A stretch of 64,000 bases of DNA. Origin: Cytobacillus luteolus. Its GTDB lineage: Bacteria > Bacillota > Bacilli > Bacillales > Bacillaceae_L. The notes beneath the pieces were generated by a model. It was not told the origin of the DNA. It did not search any database and saw nothing but the letters and a program-made list of their open reading frames with translations. The position numbers were made by a program, and so were the translations under genes. The stretch spans positions 620,001-684,000 of the forward strand of contig NZ_JAGGKM010000001.1 in the NCBI RefSeq assembly GCF_017873715.1. The letters are read 5' to 3'. This document shows positions 1-7,583 of this stretch, one piece after another. The stretch's first letter is position 1. Each line of letters opens with the position of its first letter.

Positions 1-165
1 ATCGACCTTTAATTTTCAGGATTCCTATAATTGATGTCGATAAACAGATTTATTGACCTGTAATTTTCGAGATCTTCAAAACTTGTGTCGATAAACAAAT
101 GTATCGACCTATAATTTTCAAGATCCTCAAAATAGCTGTCGATAAACAGATTTATCTGCCCAAAA
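1..165. repeat. Tandem ~51-bp hairpin repeat array (array 1, cut by window edge)
   Basis: About three units with a 51-bp period: the anchor tgtcgataaac begins at 35, 86 and 137. Each unit holds an imperfect palindrome of the form TCGATAAACAGATTTATCGA followed by an AT-rich linker with a conserved ttttc-agatcctcaaaa segment. The array stops within a few bases of the fosB stop codon, so it lies at the 3' side of fosB. It shares the GATAAAC-TTTATC core with the array at 33145-33340. The left end is outside the window. Confidence 0.85.
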
Positions 166-167
166 GC

Positions 168-590
168 TCACTCACTAAAATACATATACGGTTTTTCTTG
201 CTTATAATAATCAATTCGATCTTGCAGCGTACCTGTATGAAACTCGAACTTATGGCCGTCAGGATCTGTAAAGTAAATTGAGCGTTTATCACGCTCATCT
301 CTAGTACGACCTTGTAGAACATTAACACCTAAAGAATGGATTCTCTTCACCAACTCGTCAAAGTCTTGCTCATCCACTGTAAAAGCAATATGTGTATAAG
401 ATTCATGTATCTCATTTCTCGGTATTGTATCTTCAACATTCAAAGCCAACCATAGCCCCGCAAGATCTAAGTATGCAGTTGTATTCCCTTTAACAAGTAG
501 TTTGGCACCAAAAGCGTTCTCATAAAATTCGATTGAGCGGTCAAGGTCCGAAACAGAAAAAAGAAAATGATTTATTCCTTTAATATTCAA
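168..590 (-). CDS. fosB: Metallothiol transferase FosB (fosfomycin resistance)
   Basis: 140 aa, the usual FosB length, and closely similar to the B. subtilis protein as I remember it. FosB opens the epoxide of fosfomycin by adding bacillithiol (or cysteine), using a divalent metal in a vicinal-oxygen-chelate fold. Expected metal ligands are visible: His8 (KGINHFLFSVSDLD), His in SYTHIAFTV near residue 67, and Glu in GHKFEFHTGTLQDR near 116. The C-terminal RDERDKRSIYFTDPDGHKFEF block is typical. Single gene on the minus strand; chromosomal fosB is common in Bacillaceae, so it need not be acquired resistance. Confidence 0.95.
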   Translation of the reverse strand: MNIKGINHFLFSVSDLDRSIEFYENAFGAKLLVKGNTTAYLDLAGLWLALNVEDTIPRNEIHESYTHIAFTVDEQDFDELVKRIHSLGVNVLQGRTRDERDKRSIYFTDPDGHKFEFHTGTLQDRIDYYKQEKPYMYFSE

Positions 591-838
591 CTTACATCCC
601 TGCCTTTAAATAATTTAACTAGACCTATTATAAATAAAAAGAAATATATGGAAATCAAATATTTTAATAGTATATAATATTGAAAAGTATGATAACAAAT
701 TGTAATAAAATTAAAAATTAAGAATATTCTTTACTACTTGTGAATATTATGTTACATTTGATATCATATGTTCTTTTAAGATTACTTTTATTATATGATT
801 AGGGTGGAAGATGATTCTACCACAAGGAGTGGAATGAC

Positions 839-1471
839 ATGAAAATTCGTTATAATTATGTACCAAAGAATGAAGTAAAATATTGTGAATCAACTCTTAC
901 AGTAAAAGAAGCTTATGAATATCTAAAAGAAACTGGCTATCGTTCTGTTCCAGTACTATCAGAAGGTGGTAAAAAGTTCGAAGGTCTTATTTATAAAGTT
1001 CATCTTCTAGACTATCTATATGAAGAGAAGGGGTCTCCTGAAGCATCAATCGATTCATTAGTGAAGAATCAAGATGCATTTATTTATGAAGAAGATTCGT
1101 TCTTTAAAACATTTTTAACGATCCGTCGCTTACCATTTATTGCAGTATTAAATGAAAATGAGCAATTTCTAGGAATCATCACACATGCAAACGTGATGGA
1201 TGTTCTTGAGGATTCGTTTGGTATGAAAACAGGTGGCTACACTCTTACAATTGCTACGATTGAGCATAAGGGTGCAATAAAAGACCTTGTTACCCTATTA
1301 AGGGACATTAATATCGATGGTATGCTTACACTTGATAATGGAGAGAAATACTTACGTCGTATTATTGTGAATTTACCTGGTGAACTTTCACCTGAAAAAG
1401 TTAAGGCTCTTGTTGCTAAAATTGAGGAAAAAGAATTCCGTGTGACCCACGTAGACCAAATTGATAAATAA
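839..1471 (+). CDS. cbpA: CBS/ACT-domain protein, cyclic di-AMP binding protein CbpA-like
   Basis: 210 aa. Residues about 1-125 form a tandem CBS pair (TVKEAYEYLKETGYRSVPVLSE, then FLGIITHANVMDVLED), and about 135-205 look like an ACT domain (GGYTLTIATIEHKGAIKDLVTLLRDINIDG). This CBS plus ACT arrangement and length match the Listeria c-di-AMP-binding protein CbpA. The ligand is inferred from the family. A clear ribosome binding site (aaggagtgg) precedes the ATG. Single gene with a strong terminator shared with the converging exporter gene. No enzyme domain is present, so a sensor role is likely. Confidence 0.75.
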   Translation: MKIRYNYVPKNEVKYCESTLTVKEAYEYLKETGYRSVPVLSEGGKKFEGLIYKVHLLDYLYEEKGSPEASIDSLVKNQDAFIYEEDSFFKTFLTIRRLPFIAVLNENEQFLGIITHANVMDVLEDSFGMKTGGYTLTIATIEHKGAIKDLVTLLRDINIDGMLTLDNGEKYLRRIIVNLPGELSPEKVKALVAKIEEKEFRVTHVDQIDK

Positions 1472-1482
1472 TAAACAAAGAA

Positions 1483-1518
1483 GATCCCGCTAGCCTAAGC
1501 TATCCGGGATCTTTTTTT
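1483..1518. terminator. Bidirectional terminator between cbpA and the EamA exporter gene
   Basis: Stem gatcccg (1483-1489) with cgggatc (1505-1511), then a T run. The right arm lies inside the last codons of the minus-strand gene, so the exporter's C-terminal tail is encoded by the terminator. Confidence 0.85.
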
Positions 1519-2424
1519 ATGTTTCGAGATTGAAGTATTGAGCCTTTTTTTTGGAGCCGTAAAGAAGTAGACTCCTAGAATGACGATAATGCTGCCTGCT
1601 GTTTGAGGAATCGTAAGTTTTTCTCCTAAGAAGATAAATGCTAATATTGCAGTGAAAATAGGATTAAAGTTTAAGAACATACCAGACTTTACACTTCCAA
1701 CTTTCTGAATCCCAACGTTCCAAAAAATCATTGCCAACACGGTTGCTCCAATAGAAGAATAGAGAATGGCCCACCAGAAGGAAGCGGTAGGATCAACTAT
1801 ACCATCTGAGGTTAAGAGTACAAATGGAAGATTTAGTAGTGATCCAAAAATACCTGCCCAAAGTGTGGCATTATATGGTGAAACTTGCGTCATAGCTTTT
1901 CGTGCAGCAACGGAATATAATCCCCAAATGGCAACTGCACCTAGCATAAACATATCTCCAATATTAAAATGAAATGATAATAGATTACTTAAATTACCAT
2001 GTGAAATGACAATTAAAATCCCAAACAATGAAATTAGCATGGCTGACATCTGTCGAAAATTCAATTTTTCTCGATAAAAGAAAAACGAAGCAACTGCAAT
2101 AGAGATAGGATTTAATGTTGAAAGTAAACCGACATTATCGGCCGATGTATTTTCTAAAGCTAAAAACATAAGAAAATTAAATAGAAGAACTCCAGTTAGC
2201 CCCATTAGAAGAAGGGGGGTAAGAGCTTGTTTAGGGAAGGTAATCTTCTTTTCCTTCCACCAGACGAAAGGTAGTAAACAAAGAACAGCAATTAGCCAAC
2301 GTATTTCTGTAAGTAGAAGAGCTGAACCATGGTTAACCAAAAATTTACCTGCGACAAAGTTTCCAGCCCATAAGAAACTAGTGAAAAGTAATAAAAAATA
2401 ATATTTTAATTGCATGTGATTCAC
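1495..2424 (-). CDS. EamA-family drug/metabolite transporter (10 TM exporter)
   Basis: 309 aa with two EamA halves (about 10-145 and 155-295), each with five hydrophobic segments; FLWAGNFVAGKFLV and AIWGLYSVAARKAM open the halves as expected for the DMT superfamily. Substrate cannot be told; relatives export amino acids or metabolites. The frame opens with GTG at 2424; an ATG three codons on (2415) is preceded by gggtg and may be the true start. Polytopic membrane protein. Its last seven codons overlap the terminator stem at 1483-1511. Confidence 0.85.
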   Translation of the reverse strand: MNHMQLKYYFLLLFTSFLWAGNFVAGKFLVNHGSALLLTEIRWLIAVLCLLPFVWWKEKKITFPKQALTPLLLMGLTGVLLFNFLMFLALENTSADNVGLLSTLNPISIAVASFFFYREKLNFRQMSAMLISLFGILIVISHGNLSNLLSFHFNIGDMFMLGAVAIWGLYSVAARKAMTQVSPYNATLWAGIFGSLLNLPFVLLTSDGIVDPTASFWWAILYSSIGATVLAMIFWNVGIQKVGSVKSGMFLNFNPIFTAILAFIFLGEKLTIPQTAGSIIVILGVYFFTAPKKRLNTSISKHKKRSRIA

Positions 2425-2837
2425 CCATGGCCTTTATGTTGTAATTGATAGCTAAATTAATACGAAGAAATCATAGCATAAGAAGATAGGTACGTAAACC
2501 ATTCGTAATGTTTAATTTTTAATGAAAGTTTTTCCTTATTTTGAGTATATGAACATAGACCTTTCCTCTACTTCCCTTAGGAGTCAAGTGCCTGCAGCGA
2601 AGATCCACTCTTAATAGAACTATTAAAAAGCAACATTCATTACAAAAGAGCTTGAAAAATATGTCGAATTCCTAAATGATTAATCCTTCAATCTATTAAT
2701 ATATGAGGCTTTAGTCAAGATATTACAAAAAAATACATAAAAAATTTGTCTAATATTGCGAATCTATTTACAGATATAGAAGATTTTGTAATAATTCATT
2801 AAGTGAGTATTTGATAGGATTAAAGGGGTTGTGTAAG
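2425..2837. other. 413-bp intergenic region with a decayed repeat
   Basis: No open frame with a ribosome binding site. Around 2570-2645 it carries agtgcctgcagcg in a context like the right end of the element at 53950-54132, so this looks like a degenerate copy of that MITE-like family. The rest is AT-rich and probably includes promoters for the divergent neighbours. Confidence 0.4.
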
Positions 2838-3098
2838 TTGGCAAATGGAGATGTGGATGAGGTAGGTATACTTTTAGTAAACATTTCAAAAAAGAGAGCA
2901 GAAATGATAGCAGAAGCGAATACCTCGGGGTATACAAGTGATCGGACTATTAAATATAGTCAGGAGTTAGATCAGTTATTAAACCAATACCAACGTCTTA
3001 AAGTACAATCATGTAAAAAGGTGCGTTTTCGGCAATTTTTGAGACAATCGATTCTATTTTTCTATGGATCTAAATATAAGCTTCATAATTTCCAATAA
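2838..3098 (+). CDS. Spo0E-family aspartyl-phosphate phosphatase
   Basis: 86 aa from a TTG at 2838, chosen because aaagggg sits nine bases upstream; the longer frame from TTG 2811 has no binding site. The family dephosphorylates Spo0A~P and so delays sporulation. The signature SQELD (in TIKYSQELDQLLNQYQRL) in the second of two predicted helices is present, with ISKKRAEMIAEA forming the first helix. The C-terminal 35 residues are basic and hydrophobic (FRQFLRQSILFFYGSKYK) and longer than in the smallest family members. Cytosolic. Assignment to the family is secure; which Spo0E paralogue is not. Confidence 0.85.
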   Translation: MANGDVDEVGILLVNISKKRAEMIAEANTSGYTSDRTIKYSQELDQLLNQYQRLKVQSCKKVRFRQFLRQSILFFYGSKYKLHNFQ

Positions 3099-3103
3099 AT
3101 TTT

Positions 3104-3135
3104 AAAAAGCCATTTTCACAGGCTTTTTTATTTTT
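3104..3135 (+). terminator. Terminator after the spo0E-like gene
   Basis: aaaaagcc (3104-3111) pairs with ggcttttt (3121-3128), loop of nine bases, long T run. Confidence 0.8.
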
Positions 3136-3154
3136 TTAAAAAAATCGTAAAATG

Positions 3155-3170
3155 TGTGATAAACATCACA
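3155..3170 (+). promoter_or_regulatory. Fnr/Crp-type operator TGTGATAAACATCACA
   Basis: Perfect TGTGA-N6-TCACA dyad. A -10-like TATATT lies at 3188-3193; with a start near 3203 the dyad centre would be close to -41, the classic place for a class II Fnr activator. It drives the short unit ending in the terminator at 3256-3295 rather than the fix operon directly. Confidence 0.6.
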
Positions 3171-3199
3171 GACAAGAGGTGGCTTTTTATATTACTTTG

Positions 3200-3295
3200 A
3201 AGAAAAGAAGTACTTATATTCATAGCTTATACGTTCAAAAGCGTCTAGTTAAGTCAGCAGGGATAACAATTATTTTGTTTGGCCTGCTTTTTTTA
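3200..3295 (+). ncRNA. Candidate Fnr-controlled small RNA (or tiny membrane peptide)
   Basis: About 95 nt between the Fnr-type promoter and a bulged hairpin AGCAGG (3256-3261) / CCTGCT (3283-3288) followed by seven Ts. The alternative is a peptide: an uninterrupted frame from TTG 3197 (39 aa) or ATG 3152 (54 aa) to TAG 3314 ends in a hydrophobic helix (GITIILFGLLFLSLLIF). That frame reads through the terminator and neither start has a well-spaced ribosome binding site, so I favour a small RNA. I do not recognise it as a known RNA family. Confidence 0.35.
3256..3295 (+). terminator. Terminator of the orphan Fnr-linked unit
   Basis: AGCAGG/CCTGCT outer stem with an inner AACAA/TTGTT stem, followed by a T run at 3288-3295. 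Confidence 0.6.
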
Positions 3296-3448
3296 TCATT
3301 ACTAATATTTGAATAGTCAAAAAATTATTTTAGAGTGTGCTAACTTCCTATGACTGTTCATATAATTTGTAATATAACTTAGCTTGTGAAGAATTGAACA
3401 TAGTATTGTCTTTACTTGAATACTTTTTGAAAGAGGAGTGAAGTCGTC

Positions 3449-4273
3449 ATGCACATAGTGGTATGTGTGAAGCAAGTACCAGATACAAAGATAATCAAGA
3501 TTAATCCCAAAACGAATACTCTAGATCGAAGAAGTGCACCAGCTATATTAAATCCGTACGATTCACATGCCGTTCAGGCAGCAGTTAGTATGAAGAATGA
3601 TTCTAGTGATACTGTGTCCGTTTTGTCGATGGGCCCTCCACAGGCAACCGCAGTTATAAAAAAGAGTGTTGAAATTGGAGCTGACCAAGGATATTTAATT
3701 ACTGACCGTGCTTTTGCAGGTGCTGATACATTGGCGACTAGCTATGCACTTTCAAAAGCGTTAGAAAAGATTAAAGAAGATAAACCAATAGATATCATCA
3801 TTTGTGGAAAGCATGCGATTGATGGTGACACAGGACAAGTTGGACCTGGTATTGCTAGAAGACTTGATATTCCTCCGATTACGAATGTAATAGAAATTGT
3901 TGAAGTGAATGAGAAGGAAAAAACGGTTCTTCTAAAAAGAAAATTATCAGACGGATATGAGCTAATTCAGTCATCTATGCCGTGTTTATTAACTGTCGAA
4001 AAGGAAGTAAATGAGGTAGAGTACTCTCCATTACCAAATATGATTAGGGCAGCGAGATTTGAACCAATCATTTGGAGTGTTGATGATTTAGGAGAAGTCG
4101 ACCGCAAGCAACTAGGCTTAAAGGGATCACCAACAATTGTAGGTAAAATGTTTACTCCACCAAAAGAAGAAGGTGGAAAAAGAATTGAAGGTACAGTTGA
4201 TGAGCAGGTGGCAAAATTACTAGAAGTGTTAGCTGAGAAAAAAGAACTCTTTACTAAAGAGATAAGTAGGTAG
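3449..4273 (+). CDS. fixA: Electron transfer flavoprotein beta subunit, FixA type
   Basis: 274 aa; ETF-beta fold over the whole length (MHIVVCVKQVPDTK at the N-terminus). The block GKHAIDGDTGQVGPGIARRL near residues 125-145 matches the motif reported for electron-bifurcating ETFs. First gene of fixABCX with a strong site (aaagaggagtgaag) before ATG. FixAB takes electrons from NADH; one goes up to quinone via FixC and one down to ferredoxin or flavodoxin via FixX. About 15 residues longer than typical EtfB. The context with fixCX makes FixA preferable to the beta-oxidation EtfB. Confidence 0.9.
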   Translation: MHIVVCVKQVPDTKIIKINPKTNTLDRRSAPAILNPYDSHAVQAAVSMKNDSSDTVSVLSMGPPQATAVIKKSVEIGADQGYLITDRAFAGADTLATSYALSKALEKIKEDKPIDIIICGKHAIDGDTGQVGPGIARRLDIPPITNVIEIVEVNEKEKTVLLKRKLSDGYELIQSSMPCLLTVEKEVNEVEYSPLPNMIRAARFEPIIWSVDDLGEVDRKQLGLKGSPTIVGKMFTPPKEEGGKRIEGTVDEQVAKLLEVLAEKKELFTKEISR

Positions 4274-4304
4274 AAATACATTTGAATCGTGGAGGGATAC
4301 TTAC

Positions 4305-5330
4305 ATGCTGGACAATAGAGGAGTTTGGGTATTCATTGAGCAAAATGATAACCAGATTGCTGGTGTTTCATTAGAACTATTAGGAGCTGGGAGAAAGTTA
4401 GCAGATAAACTGGAAGTACCTCTAGCTGGAGTATTACTAGGGGACGGAGTGAAAGGTCTTTGCAACACGGTAATCGAATACGGTGCAGATGAGGTATACG
4501 TAATTGATGACCCGGTATTAAAAAACTATCGTACGGAAACCTACATGGCTGGTGTTTACAAGTTGTGTCAAATGTATAAACCGGAAATTTTCCTTTATGG
4601 GGCAACTCCAAATGGAAAAGACCTGGCAAGTGCAGTAGCGACAGATTTGAGCACTGGACTCACAGCTGATACAACAATGTTAGATGTAGAACCAGAAAGT
4701 AGATTACTAGAAGCTAGTCGTCCTGCCTTTGGTGGGAACATCATGGCAACCATCCTTTGTAAAAAACATCGGCCACAGATGGCTACAGTTCGTCCGAAGG
4801 TTATGAAAGCACTATCACCTGATCAAAGTAGAACTGGTAGAGTGATAGAAGAAAAGATTGGAATAAAAGAAGAAGATGTGCGTACAAAGGTAATGAAAAT
4901 TGTCCGAGATGTAAATAAGAAAGTAAACCTCGCAGATGCCCATGTTATTGTAGCAGGTGGAAAAGGATTGGGAGATGAAAAGGGATTTGCCCTTATTCAT
5001 GAATTGGCTGATGTGTTAGGTGCGACAGTAGGTGCAAGTAGAGATGTAGTTGAGGCGGGCTGGATTGGACATGAATACCAAGTTGGTCAGACAGGTGAAA
5101 CAGTAACTCCAAAACTTTACTTTGCAATTGGAATTTCAGGAGCCATTCAACACGTTGTAGGGATGAAGAATAGTGAGATGATCATTGCAATTAATAAAGA
5201 TCCAAATGCAACAATCTTTGATGTAGCAACCTATGGAATTGTAGGGGATGCACTAGAAATTTTACCAAAGCTAATAGAGCAGTTTAGAAATGCACAGAAA
5301 GAAAAAGGGGATGAGGTAAGTTATGTCTGA
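4305..5330 (+). CDS. fixB: Electron transfer flavoprotein alpha subunit, FixB type
   Basis: 341 aa. N-terminal ETF alpha/beta domain (1-200) and C-terminal FAD-binding domain (about 210-330) with GASRDVVEAGWIGHEYQVGQTG, then GISGAIQHVVGMK and NKDPNATIFDVATYGIVGD, the standard FAD contacts. Partner of FixA, 31 bp downstream of it with its own ribosome binding site (ggaggga). Its end overlaps fixC by 8 bp, indicating translational coupling. Soluble cytoplasmic protein, peripheral to the membrane through FixC. Confidence 0.92.
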   Translation: MLDNRGVWVFIEQNDNQIAGVSLELLGAGRKLADKLEVPLAGVLLGDGVKGLCNTVIEYGADEVYVIDDPVLKNYRTETYMAGVYKLCQMYKPEIFLYGATPNGKDLASAVATDLSTGLTADTTMLDVEPESRLLEASRPAFGGNIMATILCKKHRPQMATVRPKVMKALSPDQSRTGRVIEEKIGIKEEDVRTKVMKIVRDVNKKVNLADAHVIVAGGKGLGDEKGFALIHELADVLGATVGASRDVVEAGWIGHEYQVGQTGETVTPKLYFAIGISGAIQHVVGMKNSEMIIAINKDPNATIFDVATYGIVGDALEILPKLIEQFRNAQKEKGDEVSYV

Positions 5331-6618
5331 GAAATTTGATGTAATCGTAGTCGGTGCAGGTCCTGCCGGAACCTCCTGTGCCTATACCTGTGCAAAAAAT
5401 GGATTAAATGTGTTGTTGATTGAGCGTGGCGAATATCCTGGAAGCAAGAACGTAATGGGGGGAGTCTTATACCGAAAACAAATGGAGGAGATTATTCCTG
5501 AGTTTTGGAAGGAAGCACCTCTAGAACGTCCAGTTATTGAACAACGGTTTTGGATGATGGATAAGGAATCAATGGTGAGTTTTGGCTACAAAGGTCTAGA
5601 GTGGGGAAGAGAACCCTATAATAACTTTACTGTTCTGCGTGCAAAATTTGATCAGTGGTTTGCAATTAAAGCGGTAGAGCAAGGAGCCCTTTTGATTAAT
5701 GAGACTGTAGTAACAGAGTGCATTGTCAAAGATGGAAGGGTTATTGGAGTTCGAACAGATCGACCTGATGGAGATGTGTATGCAGACGTTGTTGTCTTAG
5801 CAGATGGAGTGAATTCACTCCTAGGTAAACAATTGGGATTTCATAAAGAGTTTAAGCCTCATGAAGTGGCCTTAACAGTCATGGAGGTTATTAATCTACC
5901 AAAAGATAAAATCAATGAACGCTTCAATCTTGAGGATGATCAAGGCTGTACAGTTGAAATTTTTGGAGATTCAACGAAGGGGAATTTAGGAACAGCCTTT
6001 CTTTATACAAACAAAGATAGCTTAAATATTGGTGTTGGAACGACCCTTTCAAGCATGATTAAAGCAAAAATGAAACCTTATGATTTATTAGATTATGTGA
6101 AAAGTCATCCGATGGTAAAGCCATACTTAGAGGGCGGGGAGCCTCTCGAATATCTTGCACATTTAATACCTGAGGGTGGTTATAATTCGATTCCTAAGTT
6201 AGTTGGAAATGGAGTAATCGTCGTGGGCGATGCAGCACAACTTGTAAATGCAATTCACCGCGAAGGGTCTAATATGGCAATGAGTTCTGGAAAAATGGCC
6301 GCAGAGACAATTATACGTGCAAAGGAAAGAAATCGCTATGATGAAGAAACTCTAGATTATTATCGGGTGAATCTTTATAACAGCTTCATTGGCAAGGACC
6401 TTAAAAAATATAAGGATGCTGCACATACCTTTGAAGAATATCCGCAATATTTTAAAGAATATTTACCGATGGTGAATCAGGCAGCCAGTAAGTTTTTCAC
6501 TGTAGATGGAACGGCTAAAAGGGATAAACAGAAAGATATTATTCGCTCTTTCACAAAAGAGAAGGGTGCCGTTAAGGTCATTCAAGACATGTATAGAGCA
6601 TGGAAGGTGATGAAATAA
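5323..6618 (+). CDS. fixC: ETF:quinone oxidoreductase-like flavoprotein FixC
   Basis: 431 aa FAD-dependent oxidoreductase of the geranylgeranyl-reductase/ETF-QO family. Dinucleotide-binding GAGPAGTSCAYTCAKNG at residues 11-27, second FAD motif VVGDAAQLVNAIHREG near 300-315. Unlike mitochondrial ETF-QO it lacks a C-terminal iron-sulphur domain; that part is supplied by FixX next to it, as in all Fix systems. Predicted to reduce menaquinone as the exergonic branch. Stop and the fixX start share one base (TAATG). Confidence 0.92.
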   Translation: MSEKFDVIVVGAGPAGTSCAYTCAKNGLNVLLIERGEYPGSKNVMGGVLYRKQMEEIIPEFWKEAPLERPVIEQRFWMMDKESMVSFGYKGLEWGREPYNNFTVLRAKFDQWFAIKAVEQGALLINETVVTECIVKDGRVIGVRTDRPDGDVYADVVVLADGVNSLLGKQLGFHKEFKPHEVALTVMEVINLPKDKINERFNLEDDQGCTVEIFGDSTKGNLGTAFLYTNKDSLNIGVGTTLSSMIKAKMKPYDLLDYVKSHPMVKPYLEGGEPLEYLAHLIPEGGYNSIPKLVGNGVIVVGDAAQLVNAIHREGSNMAMSSGKMAAETIIRAKERNRYDEETLDYYRVNLYNSFIGKDLKKYKDAAHTFEEYPQYFKEYLPMVNQAASKFFTVDGTAKRDKQKDIIRSFTKEKGAVKVIQDMYRAWKVMK

Positions 6619-6899
6619 TGTCAAAAAATATTGAAGAAAAACAGTATTTAGTTCGCTTTAAGGCTGACAAAAATTCACATTTAACTGTATTAGACCATGA
6701 TGTATGCATGACACAATGTCCAGATAAGATATGTACGATTTTTTGCCCAGCAGAGGTTTATAAGTGGGAAGAAATAAGGATGCATGTAGGCTATGAGGGA
6801 TGTCATGAATGTGGAAGCTGTCGGATAGGATGTCCTTATCAAAATATTAAGTGGGAGTATCCAAAGGGTGGCCATGGAATTGTGTTTAGATTAGCCTAA
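6618..6899 (+). CDS. fixX: Ferredoxin-like protein FixX
   Basis: 93 aa from ATG 6618, preferred over ATG 6600 because aaggtg lies eight bases upstream and it couples to the fixC stop. Eight cysteines in two groups: CMTQCPDKICTIFC near 31-44 and CHECGSCRIGCP near 65-76. FixX docks on FixC and carries iron-sulphur chemistry to ferredoxin or flavodoxin. The C-terminus (KWEYPKGGHGIVFRLA) is typical. Last gene of the operon; a terminator follows directly. Confidence 0.92.
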   Translation: MSKNIEEKQYLVRFKADKNSHLTVLDHDVCMTQCPDKICTIFCPAEVYKWEEIRMHVGYEGCHECGSCRIGCPYQNIKWEYPKGGHGIVFRLA

Positions 6900-6913
6900 T
6901 ATAATAATTGTCA

Positions 6914-6952
6914 AAAAAGAGCATTTGGAGAGATCCAATTGCTCTTTTTATA
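6914..6952 (+). terminator. Terminator of the fixABCX operon
   Basis: 15-bp arms with one mismatch, 6914-6928 and 6935-6949, T run following. The next 105 bp up to the minus-strand gene hold nothing recognisable. Confidence 0.85.
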
Positions 6953-7054
6953 TTGAAGGTTAATGCTGGTTGAAATATGTATTAATACTATATTCATAGA
7001 GTGTACATTATTTCACAAATGGGTGTAAAAAGAAAGGTAAAGCTTTAAGGAGGG

Positions 7055-7372
7055 TTAACCGATTTGTGTGGCAAGGGGATAGGAGGAGAAGTTATCAGAT
7101 TTGCATTGGCATTCTAATTCTGTTGCCATTCTAAATGCATCGTGGATACAAGAAATTTGTGGGGTGCTAAAATAAGGTGATGAGTAATCAAACGTGCCAT
7201 CTTTATTTGCAGTGAAAACAAAAAGCTTCCAATGATATCTTTTATTTCCTTTTTCAACTTCTGTTCCTTCAACGGCAATTAACCAGTGAGACTCCTCTTC
7301 ACTTAGTAAAGCTTGTGCATCTTTGTGGCCAATTTGCACTAAGGGCTTTTGGTAAAATTCCTGATAATTCAT
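7055..7372 (-). CDS. Small protein of unknown function (105 aa)
   Basis: I do not recognise a family. 105 aa, acidic, rich in aromatic residues (YHWKLFVFTANKDGTFDYSSPYF), no signal peptide or membrane segment, with two cysteines close together near the end (ELECQCKSD). The start has a good site (aagggagtgttt before ATG). Upstream on the minus strand there is a TATAAT -10 (7418-7423) with a cre-like site at 7426-7439 in the spacer, suggesting catabolite repression. Transcribed toward the fix operon and divergently from the hemerythrin gene. Confidence 0.7.
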   Translation of the reverse strand: MNYQEFYQKPLVQIGHKDAQALLSEEESHWLIAVEGTEVEKGNKRYHWKLFVFTANKDGTFDYSSPYFSTPQISCIHDAFRMATELECQCKSDNFSSYPLATQIG

Positions 7373-7425
7373 GAGAAAACACTCCCTTCAAGATAACTGT
7401 AAATTTTATTTATCTTTATTATATG

Positions 7426-7439
7426 TGAAAACGCTATCC
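7426..7439. promoter_or_regulatory. cre-like site (CcpA) in the promoter of the 7055-7372 gene
   Basis: TGAAAACGCTATCC differs from the cre consensus TGWAANCGNTNWCA only at the last base. It lies just upstream of the minus-strand -10 TATAAT (7418-7423), where CcpA binding would repress. A CodY-like 15-mer (12 of 15 matches) lies at 7458-7472. Confidence 0.45.
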
Positions 7440-7510
7440 TAATGTTAAAATATTTTAAGTTTTCAGAAAAAGTTCACAAAATGGTCTTCTTCCCTAAAAA
7501 TAAAGGATAA

Positions 7511-7553
7511 TGTGATTTGTATCACCTATATTAAAACATGGATAAGGTATAGT
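7511..7553 (+). promoter_or_regulatory. Fnr-type operator and promoter of the hemerythrin gene
   Basis: TGTGATTTGTATCACC (7511-7526), one mismatch from a perfect TGTGA-N6-TCACA dyad. -10 TATAGT at 7548-7553 puts the dyad centre near -41.5 from the expected start at about 7560, the class II activation geometry. Confidence 0.6.
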
Positions 7554-7583
7554 TTATTTATAAATATATAGGGGGTATGAAAA

